DNA from: JANQJA01 sp965267485
GTDB lineage: Bacteria > Pseudomonadota > Gammaproteobacteria > Pseudomonadales > Azotimanducaceae
DNA: 64,000 bases
Assembly (NCBI GenBank): GCA_965267485.1
Contig: OZ254080.1
Span: 434,001-498,000 of the forward strand
Direction: 5' to 3'
The notes under the pieces were generated by a model, which was not told the DNA's origin, made no database searches, and saw only the letters and a list, made by a program, of their open reading frames with translations. Numbering within the stretch: the stretch's first letter is position 1; every line of letters starts with the position of its first letter. Positions 1-8,717 of the stretch are shown here, one piece after another. Both the position numbers and the translations under genes were made by a program.

Positions 1-521
1 ACGCCTTTTACCGTCTGCAGGTTGAACTTGACGATCCAGTCCTGAATTTCGCGAAGCTCGGTGTTGCTGTACTCCCCACTGGTGTCCTCCAGCACGTAAA
101 ACAGGATCTGGCCGAGCCCGGTGGTGATGGGGCCCATCACCGGTTCACCGAATCCCTCCGGTATTGCCTCCCGGGCCACCTGCAACCGTTCACCCACCAG
201 TTGGCGGGCAAAGTAAATATCGGTGCCGTCCTCGAAGTAGATGTTGACCACCGACAAACCGAAATTGGAGATCGAGCGCACGTGATCCAGTTGCGGCAGA
301 CCGTTCATGGCGCTTTCGATGGGGTAGGTGACGTATTTCTCCACTTCTTCCGGCGCCAGGCCTTCGGTTTCCACAAAAACCTGCACCAGGGCCGGTGAAA
401 TGTCCGGGTAGGCGTCAACCGGCAGGGTGCGATAGGCGAAGTAACCGCCTATAAATATCGCCAGAGAGACCACGACCACTAACAGTCTGTTCTCCAGCGC
501 AAAACGAATAAGGTTTTGCAT
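1..521 (-). CDS. Heavy-metal efflux RND pump, N-terminal part (CzcA/CusA family)
   Basis: This is the inner-membrane proton-driven pump of a tripartite metal exporter. Only the first 173 residues are inside the window; the rest lies beyond base 1. The start ATG reads on the minus strand at 519-521 and gives MQNLIRFALENR, a typical HME-RND start, followed by one membrane helix (about residues 12-31) and the LPVDAYPDISP segment that follows it in CzcA and CusA. The adaptor gene ends 15 bases upstream, so the two are co-transcribed. The metal (Cu/Ag versus Co/Zn/Cd) cannot be decided from the N-terminus. The family assignment is firm. Confidence 0.9.
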   Translation of the reverse strand, partial: MQNLIRFALENRLLVVVVSLAIFIGGYFAYRTLPVDAYPDISPALVQVFVETEGLAPEEVEKYVTYPIESAMNGLPQLDHVRSISNFGLSVVNIYFEDGTDIYFARQLVGERLQVAREAIPEGFGEPVMGPITTGLGQILFYVLEDTSGEYSNTELREIQDWIVKFNLQTVKG

Positions 522-536
522 ACGGTTCTCCTGCGA

Positions 537-1493
537 TCAGTGGTTGTGGCCGGATTCGAATTCGCTTTTCTGCAGCTGCGCCTTGAGCACGAATCCACCT
601 TTGGCCACATAGCGTTCACCCGCGTCGAGGCCCGCCAATATCTCCACCGACTCGCTGTCCCCACGACCGAGCTTGGCCGGACGAGGTTCCCAGCTGCCGT
701 TATGCTGAACGAATACTGTAGGTTGGCCCTCCAGGTCGATAACGGCGGTTCTGGGTGCCACCACCTCTGCTGGAATTTCGGCCAGGGTAATCTGACCCTC
801 AATGAACATGCCTGGTTTCCAATCATCGTCAGGATTCGCCAGGAAGACCCGCGCCAGCCCCGTGCGGGTGGCCTCGTCTACCAGCGGCGCCACATAGTCC
901 AGGCTGGTCTCCACGGGTGCGGGGCCATGGCTGGTGGAGACTCGCACCGGCTGCCCTGTTTTCACCAGCGGTACCTGCCTGGGGTAGAGAGCGATATCCA
1001 CCCACAGGGTGGACAGGTTCGCGACGACAAAAGCGGTATCGTTGGGCGTCAGGTGTTCTCCCAGGGTAACGTGGCGTTTGATAACCACTCCGTCGATCAG
1101 GGATTTCAGCTGAAAGCGGGACAGGGTCTCGGAGCTCTCGGCCACGGCGAGCACATCGCCGGCCTTGACGCGGTCACCGGTTCTTGCCCGAACCTCGACG
1201 ATCTTGGCCTGAAAGCGGGGTGTGATATGAGCCACCGCCTCCTCGTTGAGTTTCACCTCGCCGGGCAGCGAGACCTGTTGGCGAATCATACCGGCTTCAG
1301 CGGTGGCGATTTCACCGCCAAAATCGCGCAGAAGCTCGGCGTTAAAGATCAGCTCGGGCTCTTCGTCCTCATGCCCTTCATGACCGGCTTCTTCGGTGTG
1401 AGCGGCTTGATCTGATGGGGCGGCGACTGTGCTTTGAAATGCCACGGCGGCTAGCAGCAGGCTGCCCATTAAATAGGTCAGTAACTTGTTCAT
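537..1493 (-). CDS. RND efflux periplasmic adaptor subunit (CzcB/CusB family)
   Basis: This membrane-fusion protein of 318 residues links the RND pump to the outer-membrane channel. It has a signal peptide (about residues 1-25) and then a His/Glu-rich stretch (about 32-49, HTEEAGHEGHEDEE), a likely periplasmic metal-binding tail. The lipoyl/barrel-sandwich hybrid region follows (GDRVKAGDVLAV), and the protein ends in GHNH. Its start overlaps the stop of the upstream channel gene by 4 bases, which indicates translational coupling in a channel-adaptor-pump operon. The acidic-His N-terminus resembles CzcB more than CusB, but this is inference. Confidence 0.92.
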   Translation of the reverse strand: MNKLLTYLMGSLLLAAVAFQSTVAAPSDQAAHTEEAGHEGHEDEEPELIFNAELLRDFGGEIATAEAGMIRQQVSLPGEVKLNEEAVAHITPRFQAKIVEVRARTGDRVKAGDVLAVAESSETLSRFQLKSLIDGVVIKRHVTLGEHLTPNDTAFVVANLSTLWVDIALYPRQVPLVKTGQPVRVSTSHGPAPVETSLDYVAPLVDEATRTGLARVFLANPDDDWKPGMFIEGQITLAEIPAEVVAPRTAVIDLEGQPTVFVQHNGSWEPRPAKLGRGDSESVEILAGLDAGERYVAKGGFVLKAQLQKSEFESGHNH

Positions 1494-2923
1494 TGTGTTT
1501 CATCCTGTGGCGAAAGAGACCCTTCATCATCGATGCGGCCCAGTGTGGGTAGGCGCAGATCGGACCGGAAATCATTGATTGCTTCAGTGGGGTAGAGTGA
1601 CTGGCGTTCCCCCGTCAGCGGCTGGCCGGTTAAGGTCTCCAGGGTGATAAGGGTTTGATGAAAATCGGTGGCGGCGGCAACGGCCTCGGTTTCGAAGGAC
1701 AGCAGCTGACGTCGGGCTTCCACCAGTTCCAGATAGGAAAAACGGGCGTCGCCGTAGCCTTCCTGAATCAGCGCCAGTGCCTGTTGCGCCTCGGGCAGTA
1801 TCTGCTCACGCAAAAGGGCAACCCGCTCGCGGGCCTGGTTTAGTCGGGCGAAGGCATTGCGCAGTTCCATGAAAACCTTTACCCGGGTCGCCTTCTCTTC
1901 GAGATCCAGTTTTGTCAGGTTCTCCCGCGCGGCCCTGATGTTGCCCTGGTTGAGGTTAGAGACGCCAAGGGGCATGGAAAATGAAAAAACCAAACCCGTA
2001 TCGCCGGTGCCTTCGAGCCGCCTGATGCCCGCACCGACTTCGATGTCCTGCCGGCCCCGGGCGATGGCAAGGTCCAGTTCAGCCTGGCGCAGTCTTTCCA
2101 GAGTCATAAACCGTTGCAGCTGCGGCGCCTGTTCCAGCTGTCGCTGGATGCTGGCAAACCCGGGCGTTGGCGCCAGGGCGAAGAGTTCAGCCTCGACGTC
2201 GGTAAAATCCGCCGAAGTTTCGCCCCACAGGCTCGCCAGGCGCCGCTTGGCATTTTCCAGGCGCACGGTGAGATTGCTCACGTCCAGTCTGGCCTGCATG
2301 AAGTCGGTGCGGGCGCGGCTCAGTTCCGCCCGGCTGGCGCTGCCGGCGTCAAACCGTCTTTGGGCGACGTTTTCTGCTGCGCTTGTAAAGTCCACAACCT
2401 GCTGGGCAAAGGCTAGTAGGCGCTGGGTTTGCGCCACTTCCAGGTAACGGCTGGCCGCCGCCGACAGTGCGTCCAGGCGGGCCAGTTCGTAGTCGCGCTT
2501 GAGGGATTCGCGACGCGATTGACCGACATCCCGGCGCAGGGGGCGCTTGCCGCCCATCTCAATGATCTGGCTGAGCGCCAGGGTGGTTTCCATGGCATCG
2601 GTTCCCGAGAACTCACCACTACCGGCGATATTCTCGACGTCGAGCGAGACCTGTGGATTGGGTCGGAACCCGGCCTGGAGGGCTCGCGCCTCAGCTGCGC
2701 GAATATCGTAGGGATAGATCGCCAACTCGGGGTTGTCATTAAGCACCCGAGCCAGGGCTTGGGGTAACGTTAGTGTTGCAGGGGTGCGGTCAGCGGCCTG
2801 GATAAGCCCGGTCAGGCTTAGCAGTGCGCCGCAAATCAGCAGGCGCGTTGTGGGAATTATCCGCGGCGCCAGAGACGCGAGCGACAGAGGCGCGCGCGCA
2901 AATACACGAAAGTCTGAAAACAT
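1490..2923 (-). CDS. TolC/CzcC-family outer-membrane efflux channel
   Basis: The 477-residue protein has the OEP repeat pattern of TolC/CzcC channels: LPQALARVLNDNPEL near the N-terminus and long helical segments rich in Ala, Arg, Glu and Leu. It is the outer-membrane exit duct of the tripartite metal exporter. About 27 residues precede the hydrophobic signal segment, so the true start may lie somewhat downstream of the first ATG. It is the first structural gene of the operon, 81 bases downstream of the CzcI-like peptide gene and overlapping the adaptor gene by 4 bases. Confidence 0.9.
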   Translation of the reverse strand: MFSDFRVFARAPLSLASLAPRIIPTTRLLICGALLSLTGLIQAADRTPATLTLPQALARVLNDNPELAIYPYDIRAAEARALQAGFRPNPQVSLDVENIAGSGEFSGTDAMETTLALSQIIEMGGKRPLRRDVGQSRRESLKRDYELARLDALSAAASRYLEVAQTQRLLAFAQQVVDFTSAAENVAQRRFDAGSASRAELSRARTDFMQARLDVSNLTVRLENAKRRLASLWGETSADFTDVEAELFALAPTPGFASIQRQLEQAPQLQRFMTLERLRQAELDLAIARGRQDIEVGAGIRRLEGTGDTGLVFSFSMPLGVSNLNQGNIRAARENLTKLDLEEKATRVKVFMELRNAFARLNQARERVALLREQILPEAQQALALIQEGYGDARFSYLELVEARRQLLSFETEAVAAATDFHQTLITLETLTGQPLTGERQSLYPTEAINDFRSDLRLPTLGRIDDEGSLSPQDETQ

Positions 2924-3004
2924 GATCTGTTCCTGTAAAGCGAATAGCAGTTATCGCCAGGCGCACAACAAATGTGGCCAGCAACTGGTTCGTTGTGGAT
3001 CAGA

Positions 3005-3322
3005 TCAAGCGGTTGGCGGACGCCAGGGGGTAGAAAGTATGCCGAGGCGTAGTGCAAAAACGACCGACGTGGGTGCCTGTGTGTCGGCATCTTCACTGGT
3101 GGCAAACGAGAGTCGCGAAGGAATCGAACTTAAATGTGCGGCGCCCTGACAATGAAACACGTGGCAGCCGCTGGCGGCAGGTTCATGGGGGGAGTCGCCG
3201 GTCTGGGCGTGGTGTAACGCTTCGCTTTGACCAGGATCGCCAAGTGCATGCTGGTCCGTCGCCCACGCCGTTGTGACGGCGAGGAAACTCAGCAGACTCA
3301 GTATGACGACAAGGCGGTTCAT
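3005..3322 (-). CDS. Small secreted CzcI-like protein upstream of czcCBA-type operon
   Basis: The 105-residue protein has a clear signal peptide (1-21, cleavage near AWA) and a short mature part rich in His and Cys. A GCHVFHCQ motif (C53, H54, H57, C58) could bind a soft metal. Small periplasmic proteins of this kind (CzcI and relatives) commonly precede czcCBA operons, and this one lies directly upstream of the channel gene on the same strand. Its promoter must lie between 3323 and 3392, back-to-back with the mer promoter. The function is inferred from context; no known catalytic motif is visible. Confidence 0.65.
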   Translation of the reverse strand: MNRLVVILSLLSFLAVTTAWATDQHALGDPGQSEALHHAQTGDSPHEPAASGCHVFHCQGAAHLSSIPSRLSFATSEDADTQAPTSVVFALRLGILSTPWRPPTA

Positions 3323-3392
3323 AGGCGGTGAAGCTTACACCCTCGTTTCTCCAGATAACAAACGATGTGAGCAATTTTCATGCGGTTTGCCC

Positions 3393-3423
3393 TTGAAGCT
3401 GTAGCCGCTACAGGATCTAAGCT
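3393..3423 (+). promoter_or_regulatory. MerR-type promoter/operator of merTPAF
   Basis: A -35 element TTGAAG (3393-3398) and a -10 element TAAGCT (3418-3423) are separated by 19 bases, the long spacer of MerR-activated promoters. The spacer begins with the dyad CTGTAG-ccg-CTACAG (3399-3413), the expected operator. The Tn501/Tn21 mer promoter has the same layout, with TAAGGT at -10. merT begins 43 bases downstream with a GAGGAG ribosome site (3453-3458). Confidence 0.85.
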
Positions 3424-3465
3424 CCTCATCAATTAAACATTCATCGCGAATTGAGGAGACGGTGT

Positions 3466-3849
3466 ATGAGCGCCCGGCACGAAGACATCGAACAGCAAGA
3501 CCCACCGGGTGGGGGTGGCATCGTCGCACTCGGCGGCCTGGTGGCAGCGCTGGGAGCAGCATCGTGCTGCGTCTTGCCGCTGGTGCTGATCAGTCTCGGC
3601 GTAACCGGCGCCTGGATCGGCACGTTCAGTGCGCTGGAGCCCTATAAACCCATCTTCGCGGCTGTTGCGATTGGATTCCTGGCGGTCGGGTTCTGGCGTA
3701 CCTATCGAAAACCAAAAATCGATTGTGCTGAAGGAAGTTACTGCGCGTCCCGCACATCAACCCGACTGACCCGGGTGTCGCTGTGGGTTGCAACCGTGGT
3801 GGTGGGCTCTGCGCTTACCATCGACTATTGGGCACCCTATTTCTATTGA
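3466..3849 (+). CDS. merT: MerT mercuric ion transporter
   Basis: This inner-membrane protein of 127 residues carries Hg(II) into the cytoplasm for reduction by MerA. Three hydrophobic segments are visible. The first holds the vicinal pair C34-C35 (AASCCVLPL), and the loop between segments 2 and 3 holds C87 and C93; both are the Hg-relay cysteines of MerT. The ATG at 3466 is chosen over an in-frame TTG at 3451 because GAGGAG sits 7 bases before it. The acidic N-terminal extension is slightly longer than in Tn501 MerT. It is the first gene of merTPAF, and its stop overlaps the merP ribosome site. Confidence 0.93.
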   Translation: MSARHEDIEQQDPPGGGGIVALGGLVAALGAASCCVLPLVLISLGVTGAWIGTFSALEPYKPIFAAVAIGFLAVGFWRTYRKPKIDCAEGSYCASRTSTRLTRVSLWVATVVVGSALTIDYWAPYFY

Positions 3850-3862
3850 GGAGAAAACACTT

Positions 3863-4213
3863 ATGAAAACTGTACTTTCAGTTCTGGCCCTCATGGCGGT
3901 TGGTGGTACCGGGCTTGGCGCGCTGTTGTTGACAGAACCGTCCCGTGCCGACGCGCGAAACAGCGCTGAAGAAGTGGGACGCGTCGCGACCAGCACCTTC
4001 AAGGTGGAGAACATGACCTGCGCGTCGTGCCCGATCAGCGTCAAAACCGCCATGTCGCGAGTCGATGGCGTGATTGATGTCGACATCGACTACAAGACCA
4101 AAATGGCAACCGCGCGGTTTGACCCATCCAAAACGACAATCGATACCATTGCGAAAGCGTCCTCGGCGGTCGGTTTTCCGGCTACTGTTGTTTCGGCACC
4201 GGTAGACCATTGA
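3863..4213 (+). CDS. merP: MerP periplasmic mercury-binding protein
   Basis: MerP traps Hg(II) in the periplasm and passes it to MerT. The 116-residue protein has an N-terminal signal segment (about 1-29) and a single HMA domain whose metal site is MTCASC (C53, C56). The start ATG follows a GAGGAG at 3848-3853. The signal region keeps two small-residue stretches, so cleavage near residue 30 is the likeliest reading. The stop codon overlaps the merA start (TGATG), which implies translational coupling. Confidence 0.93.
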   Translation: MKTVLSVLALMAVGGTGLGALLLTEPSRADARNSAEEVGRVATSTFKVENMTCASCPISVKTAMSRVDGVIDVDIDYKTKMATARFDPSKTTIDTIAKASSAVGFPATVVSAPVDH

Positions 4214-5847
4214 TGCCTGATCTGAAACTCCGGGTCGAGGGAATGTCCTGTGAAGGGTGCGCTACCACAGCGGCGGCGGCGTTGAACGCATTGGAAGGTG
4301 TTGAGGCCAATGTCTCCTATGCGGACAGGATTGCCCGCGTGCAAACCCACGCGGATGTTCCGGTCCGGCGCGTCACACGCGCGCTCGAGCGCCACGGTTA
4401 CGAAGGTGTACTGCTTGACCCGGAAGATAAGCCATCGTCGCGCCGCGGCGACGGTAAACACCTAGCGGTCATTGGTTCTGGCTCTGCCGCCTTCGCCGCC
4501 GCCATCAAGGCGGTTGAAGAGGGCGCAGATGTAACAATGATCGAGCGGAGCGAGATCATTGGCGGCACGTGCGTGAACGTCGGCTGCGTCCCTTCCAAGA
4601 TAATGATCCGGAGCGCACAGATGGCGCGCTACCAGGCGGCACATCCGTTCGATGGGCTATCGAGACAGACACCTGCCGTCGATCGGACATCCCTGGTTGC
4701 ACAACAGCGCGCGCGCGTCGAGGAGCTGAGGCAGAGCAAGTACCAGTCGATCCTCGATAGCCACGATCGAATTCGATTCCTGCGTGGTACCGCAAGTTTC
4801 GTCGACGCATCCACGCTCTCCGTGATCGACCGCAAAGGCAATGTGAAAAAGGTAGCGGCGGATTTCTTTATTGTCGCTACCGGTTCGTCGCCACTTGTAC
4901 CTGACATTCCGGGTCTCCGCGAAACACCCTTCTGGGATTCAACTGCTGCCCTGTTTGCCGAACAAATCCCTGACCACCTCGTCGTGATCGGCTCCTCCGT
5001 GGTTGCCGTCGAGATCGCGCAGGCCTGGCGCAGGCTGGGCGCGAGGGTCACGATACTGGCGCGTCATCGTCTCCTTTCGCAGGAAGACCCGCTGCTGGGA
5101 GAGGGGCTCAAGGCGGCGTTTGAGGCCGAGGGTATTCGCGTACTCGATAATACTGTTGCCGACCATGTGAGCCACGAGCAGGGGCACTTCAACATCAGCG
5201 TGCAACATGAAGCTATTTCGGCCGATGCGTTGCTTGTGGCGACCGGTCGCCCGGCCAATGTCGCGGATCTGGATCTCGACAAGGTCGGTATCACGACAAC
5301 GCCAGACGGCAAGATTGCCGTAAACGCGGATCAACAAACTACAGTGCCCAACATTTATGCGGCCGGAGATTGCACTGACACCCCCCAGTTCGTCTATGTC
5401 GCGGCGGCAGCCGGAACGCGCGCTGCAGAAAACGCCCTTGGTGGCAACAGACAACTCGACCTGAGGGCGATGCCAGCGGTGATATTTACCGAGCCACAGG
5501 TCGCGACAGTCGGCATGAGCGAAGCAGAAGCCGCGACAGCGGGGATCACCACGGAGTCTCGAACGCTGGACCTTGAGAACGTGCCGCGTGCGCTCGCCAA
5601 CTTCGACGCACATGGGTTCGTCAAACTTGTTGTGGATGTGCGAACCGATCAACTAATTGGTGCACAGATACTTGCGCCGAACGCGGGAGAGATGATCCAG
5701 GCTGCGGCCCTGGCAATCCATAACCGGATGACGATCGATCAACTGGCAGATCAGCTTTTTCCCTACCTGACCATGGTTGAGGGCATCAAGCTGTGTGCCC
5801 AGACCTTTTTCAAGGACGTCAAGCAGCTATCGTGCTGCGCCGGTTAG
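4213..5847 (+). CDS. merA: MerA mercury(II) reductase
   Basis: The flavoenzyme of 544 residues reduces Hg(II) to Hg(0) with NADPH. It has an N-terminal HMA domain (MSCEGC, C13/C16), an FAD-binding loop (GSGSAAFAAA), the redox-active disulfide GGTCVNVGCVPSK (C120, C125) and a second nucleotide-binding fold. The C-terminal vicinal pair C541-C542 (KQLSCCAG) hands Hg(II) to the active site. The ATG at 4213 overlaps the merP stop; a TTG one codon upstream is less likely. All residues known to be needed are present, so the enzyme should be active. Confidence 0.96.
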   Translation: MPDLKLRVEGMSCEGCATTAAAALNALEGVEANVSYADRIARVQTHADVPVRRVTRALERHGYEGVLLDPEDKPSSRRGDGKHLAVIGSGSAAFAAAIKAVEEGADVTMIERSEIIGGTCVNVGCVPSKIMIRSAQMARYQAAHPFDGLSRQTPAVDRTSLVAQQRARVEELRQSKYQSILDSHDRIRFLRGTASFVDASTLSVIDRKGNVKKVAADFFIVATGSSPLVPDIPGLRETPFWDSTAALFAEQIPDHLVVIGSSVVAVEIAQAWRRLGARVTILARHRLLSQEDPLLGEGLKAAFEAEGIRVLDNTVADHVSHEQGHFNISVQHEAISADALLVATGRPANVADLDLDKVGITTTPDGKIAVNADQQTTVPNIYAAGDCTDTPQFVYVAAAAGTRAAENALGGNRQLDLRAMPAVIFTEPQVATVGMSEAEAATAGITTESRTLDLENVPRALANFDAHGFVKLVVDVRTDQLIGAQILAPNAGEMIQAAALAIHNRMTIDQLADQLFPYLTMVEGIKLCAQTFFKDVKQLSCCAG

Positions 5848-5858
5848 CGGAGGTTCGC

Positions 5859-6077
5859 GTGAAGTTACTCATTACCAGCGTTGTCGCTACGGTCATCACA
5901 GCACTTTGCTGCTTTACGCCAGTCCTGGTCGTGCTGCTGGGTGCGGTGGGGCTATCTGCACTCACCGGTTACCTTGACTATGTGCTGCTTCCTGCCCTTG
6001 CCGGGTTTGTTGTCCTGACGATCTATGCCCTTCTGCGCCAACGGAAATTGGCTTCATCGAATGACTCAAGCGCGTAG
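5859..6077 (+). CDS. merF: MerF mercury transporter
   Basis: MerF is a two-helix inner-membrane Hg(II) importer. The start is a GTG with GGAGG (5849-5853) five bases upstream, giving 72 residues. The vicinal pair C17-C18 (ALCCFTPVL) and the segment GLSALTGYLDYVLLPALA match MerF closely. The usual second Cys pair near the C-terminus is absent; the tail here is RKLASSNDSSA. It lies 11 bases after merA and ends the operon, so the cell has two import routes (MerT and MerF). Confidence 0.9.
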   Translation: MKLLITSVVATVITALCCFTPVLVVLLGAVGLSALTGYLDYVLLPALAGFVVLTIYALLRQRKLASSNDSSA

Positions 6078-6109
6078 CCGCGTCATGCACTGACGGTGGT
6101 TTGCGGGGA

Positions 6110-6523
6110 TCAGGAGACGAGCTCGTCCAGTATTGGGCATTCGGGTACCGCATCACCGGAACATTGTGCCGCCGTGCGCGCCAGCACAGATTCTATTCGC
6201 TGCAAGTCCGAGATCTTGGCCCGCACTTCCTGCAGATGCGTTTCCGTACGCCGCTTGACCTCTGCGCAGGTATGGGTGTCACCGTCGACGAGATGGAGCA
6301 ATCCCCTTACTTCATCGAGCGAGAAGTCGAGCTCGCGTGCACGAAGGATGAAACGCAAGCGTGATTCATGTTTGCTGCCGTAGATTCGATGGCCGCCAGC
6401 GGTGCGCGGTGGATCAGGCACCATGCCGATCTTCTCGTAGTAGCGGATCGTCTCGAGGTTACACCCGGTGCGTCGCGCCAGCTCGGCACGCCGCAGCCCC
6501 CGTTTGGTGATGCGGTCACTCAC
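6110..6523 (-). CDS. merR: MerR mercury-responsive regulator
   Basis: MerR represses mer without metal and activates it when Hg(II) binds. The 137-residue protein has the helix-turn-helix ELARRTGCNLETIRYYE, the wing GGHRIYG and the three Hg-ligand cysteines C86, C121 and C129. Their spacing of 35 and 8 residues is close to that of Tn501 MerR (C82, C117, C126). Its position is unusual: it converges on merF instead of diverging from merT, and it diverges from a His-tailed MFS gene. It should act in trans on the promoter at 3393-3423. Confidence 0.93.
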   Translation of the reverse strand: MSDRITKRGLRRAELARRTGCNLETIRYYEKIGMVPDPPRTAGGHRIYGSKHESRLRFILRARELDFSLDEVRGLLHLVDGDTHTCAEVKRRTETHLQEVRAKISDLQRIESVLARTAAQCSGDAVPECPILDELVS

Positions 6524-6535
6524 AAGTCAGACCTC

Positions 6536-6567
6536 TTGAAAGCCGTAGTTGAGTCAGACGGTAACGT
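6536..6567 (+). promoter_or_regulatory. Possible degenerate MerR box upstream of the MFS gene
   Basis: TTGAAA (6536-6541) is followed 20 bases later by TAACGT (6562-6567). The spacer begins GCCGTAGTTGAGT, which resembles the Tn501 operator half CCGTACATGAGT; the right half (CAGACGG) is a poor match. It lies between merR and the exporter, directed at the exporter. A MerR site here would explain merR's position, but the match is weak and the leader to the exporter ATG is about 165 bases. Confidence 0.3.
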
Positions 6568-6731
6568 ACAACACATCCAGTTGCACAACTTCCGCTTCTG
6601 CTCTCGCCGTCAGCAGGCACTTGTTGCGGTCGGTGCTGGCTACTAAACGGTTTCATCGAACGTCCTGCGCCGAGACGCTTTTCGGGATCAGTTACGGATA
6701 AAAGGGAACTGTCGAAAACCTTTTCAGGGCG

Positions 6732-8108
6732 ATGATGGATAATCAACCTGGTTTTTACAAAGCGAATTTTCGAAGCCTGTTTGTCGTGCAAGTTACCTCG
6801 CTGGCGGGTTCCGGATTGGCGACGGTCGCGCTGGCGCTGTTGGCTTACGATCTGGCGGGCGGCAACGCGGGGCAGGTGCTAGGCACCGCACTTGCTATCA
6901 AGATGATTGCATACGTGGTCATTGCACCCATCGCTGGCACCTATGCGCCTCGGCTGCCTCGCCGCGCATTGCTGATTGGGCTTGATCTGATAAGGGCCGC
7001 AATTGTCTGCCTGTTACCCTTTGTGACCGACGTGTGGCAGGTCTATGTGCTGATCTTCGCGCTCAACGCCTGCGCAGCGGTTTTTACGCCGACCTACCAG
7101 GCGACGATTCCCGAGATATTGCCTGAAGACGAGCAGTACACGCGTGCGCTTTCCTACTCGAGACTCGCTTACGATATTGAGAGTCTCGCAAGCCCAACGG
7201 TTGCCGCGATTGCATTGCTATTCCTTTCCTATGACATGCTGTTTGCCGCGAATGGACTGACTTTTTTGCTGTCGGCAGCGCTGATTGCCTCGACGACGAT
7301 GCAGATTTCCAGAACCGGTAAAGCTGAGGCAACGATCTGGGGAAACCTGACGGCCGGAACCAGGATCTATCTGTCAACGCCGCGACTGCGTGGATTACTG
7401 GCGCTGTCCTTCGCGCTCTCGTGTGGCGGCGCGATGGTAATCGTCAATACGGTGGTATTGGTCAGGGATGTATTGGGTGGCACCGATGCCGATACCGCAG
7501 CAGTTCTGGCCTGCTATGGCGCCGGTTCAATGATCGTCGCGCTGCTGCTACCAAAATGGCTGGATAAGCACCCGGACCGCAGGCCGATGATTCTTGGCGG
7601 TGCGATGACGTTCGTCGCGCTGGGGATGGGATTCTTTGCGTCATCCTACGCGTTTGTCTTTGTCGTCTGGTTTCTTCTCGGCGCCGGTAATTCGCTGATT
7701 CAGACACCGGCCGGTCGCCTGCTGAAACGTTCCAGTACTGTCGAGAACCGGTCTGCGGTGTATGCAGCGCAGTTTGCGCTGTCTCATGCCTGCTGGCTTA
7801 TTGCGTACCCTGCTGCTGGATGGGCGGGCAGCCATTTTGGGCTGCCGCTCACCTTTATGGGCCTCGCGCTTCTTGCGCTCGCGGCCGTGTTGATCGCTTT
7901 GAGACTCTGGCACGCCAAAGATGAAATCGCCGTGACGCACAGCCATGCGGAGACAGCGCATTCCCACCTACATGTGCATGATGAGCACCATCAACATGAA
8001 CATGAAGGTTGGGAAGGACCCGAACCTCATGAACACGAACACCGACACGAGCCCGTCGAGCATCGGCATGAGGTTGTCGTTGATCGACACCATCCCGTGT
8101 GGCCGTAG
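6732..8108 (+). CDS. MFS exporter with long His-rich C-terminal tail (NreB/NrsD-like)
   Basis: The 458-residue protein is a major-facilitator permease with about 12 hydrophobic segments up to residue 395. A cytoplasmic tail of about 60 residues follows that is extremely rich in His and Glu (HSHAETAHSHLHVHDEHHQHEHE and similar pieces). Such tails mark nickel-type exporters NreB and NrsD, where they bind Ni(II) or other divalent metals. Two ATGs (6732 and 6735) are equally possible starts and there is only a weak ribosome site. It is divergent from merR and may share its control. The substrate is inferred. Confidence 0.72.
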   Translation: MMDNQPGFYKANFRSLFVVQVTSLAGSGLATVALALLAYDLAGGNAGQVLGTALAIKMIAYVVIAPIAGTYAPRLPRRALLIGLDLIRAAIVCLLPFVTDVWQVYVLIFALNACAAVFTPTYQATIPEILPEDEQYTRALSYSRLAYDIESLASPTVAAIALLFLSYDMLFAANGLTFLLSAALIASTTMQISRTGKAEATIWGNLTAGTRIYLSTPRLRGLLALSFALSCGGAMVIVNTVVLVRDVLGGTDADTAAVLACYGAGSMIVALLLPKWLDKHPDRRPMILGGAMTFVALGMGFFASSYAFVFVVWFLLGAGNSLIQTPAGRLLKRSSTVENRSAVYAAQFALSHACWLIAYPAAGWAGSHFGLPLTFMGLALLALAAVLIALRLWHAKDEIAVTHSHAETAHSHLHVHDEHHQHEHEGWEGPEPHEHEHRHEPVEHRHEVVVDRHHPVWP

Positions 8109-8112
8109 GCGT

Positions 8113-8334
8113 TCAGGGTTGCCGGGTGTCCAACCACGGCCGAATCGCGCGACAAAGGTTCAGCACGACGTATTCGTTGAATGCGTCGGCAGGATCGAAC
8201 GCATCTTCATAGCCTTCTTCAAGACCCGAGAGGATATCGAGTAGTTGCTGCCGCGAGAGTTCATCCTGCTTCGCGGCATCAGCCAGATCCAGTATTCGCA
8301 ACCAGAAGGTATTTCGAGTGGCGTTCTCGTTCAT
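8113..8334 (-). CDS. Small hypothetical protein coupled to an Rnk-like gene
   Basis: I do not recognise this 73-residue, acidic, mostly helical protein (NENATRNTFWLRILDLADAAKQ at the start). It has no signal peptide, membrane segment or Cys motif. Its start overlaps the stop of the upstream Rnk-like gene by 4 bases (ATGA), which supports real translation in a two-gene operon. It converges on the MFS exporter with only 4 bases between the stops. Confidence 0.55.
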   Translation of the reverse strand: MNENATRNTFWLRILDLADAAKQDELSRQQLLDILSGLEEGYEDAFDPADAFNEYVVLNLCRAIRPWLDTRQP

Positions 8335-8717
8335 GACGAACTAATGACTTTCAAGGTCTTTGAACGGCCATTCGGCATTGGCCACGAGATGGATTCACCC
8401 TCGCGCAGGCCAATCAGGGCTGCGCCAATTGGCGCGAGCACGCTGACCGCTTTTGCCCCGGCTACCTCGGTGTCAATTGCGCTCGGGTAAACGAGCTTAA
8501 CGGTTGATGTGGCGTTCAAGGCTTCATCCAGATAGGTCACGATCGAATTCATCCGGACAACGTCTCGAGGTATTTGGTCGTCGGCAACGACGATCGCCGC
8601 ATCAAGTTCATCAAAAAGGGTGTCGAACTCGGGGGAGTCGACTTTCGCCAACAGGGCGATCAGGGTATTTCTTTCTCTTTCGCCCAGAAGTACAGAACGC
8701 AGTTCAACTTCCGCCAT
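8331..8717 (-). CDS. Rnk-like GreA/GreB C-terminal domain protein
   Basis: The 128-residue protein resembles the regulator of nucleoside diphosphate kinase (Rnk), a GreA/GreB relative that binds RNA polymerase without the long coiled coil. An N-terminal helical part (ELRSVLLGERERNTLIALLAKVD) is followed by a beta-barrel of FKBP type (VVRMNSIVTYLDEALNATSTVKLVYP and GAALIGLREGESISWPMPNG). The ATG at 8717 is chosen because GAGGAG precedes it; the open frame runs further upstream without support. It is the first gene of a pair with the 73-residue gene. Confidence 0.75.
   Translation of the reverse strand: MAEVELRSVLLGERERNTLIALLAKVDSPEFDTLFDELDAAIVVADDQIPRDVVRMNSIVTYLDEALNATSTVKLVYPSAIDTEVAGAKAVSVLAPIGAALIGLREGESISWPMPNGRSKTLKVISSS

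Noticed and set aside
516..1415. Plus-strand ORF of 299 residues over the RND adaptor gene
   Set aside because: Antisense shadow of the conserved adaptor.
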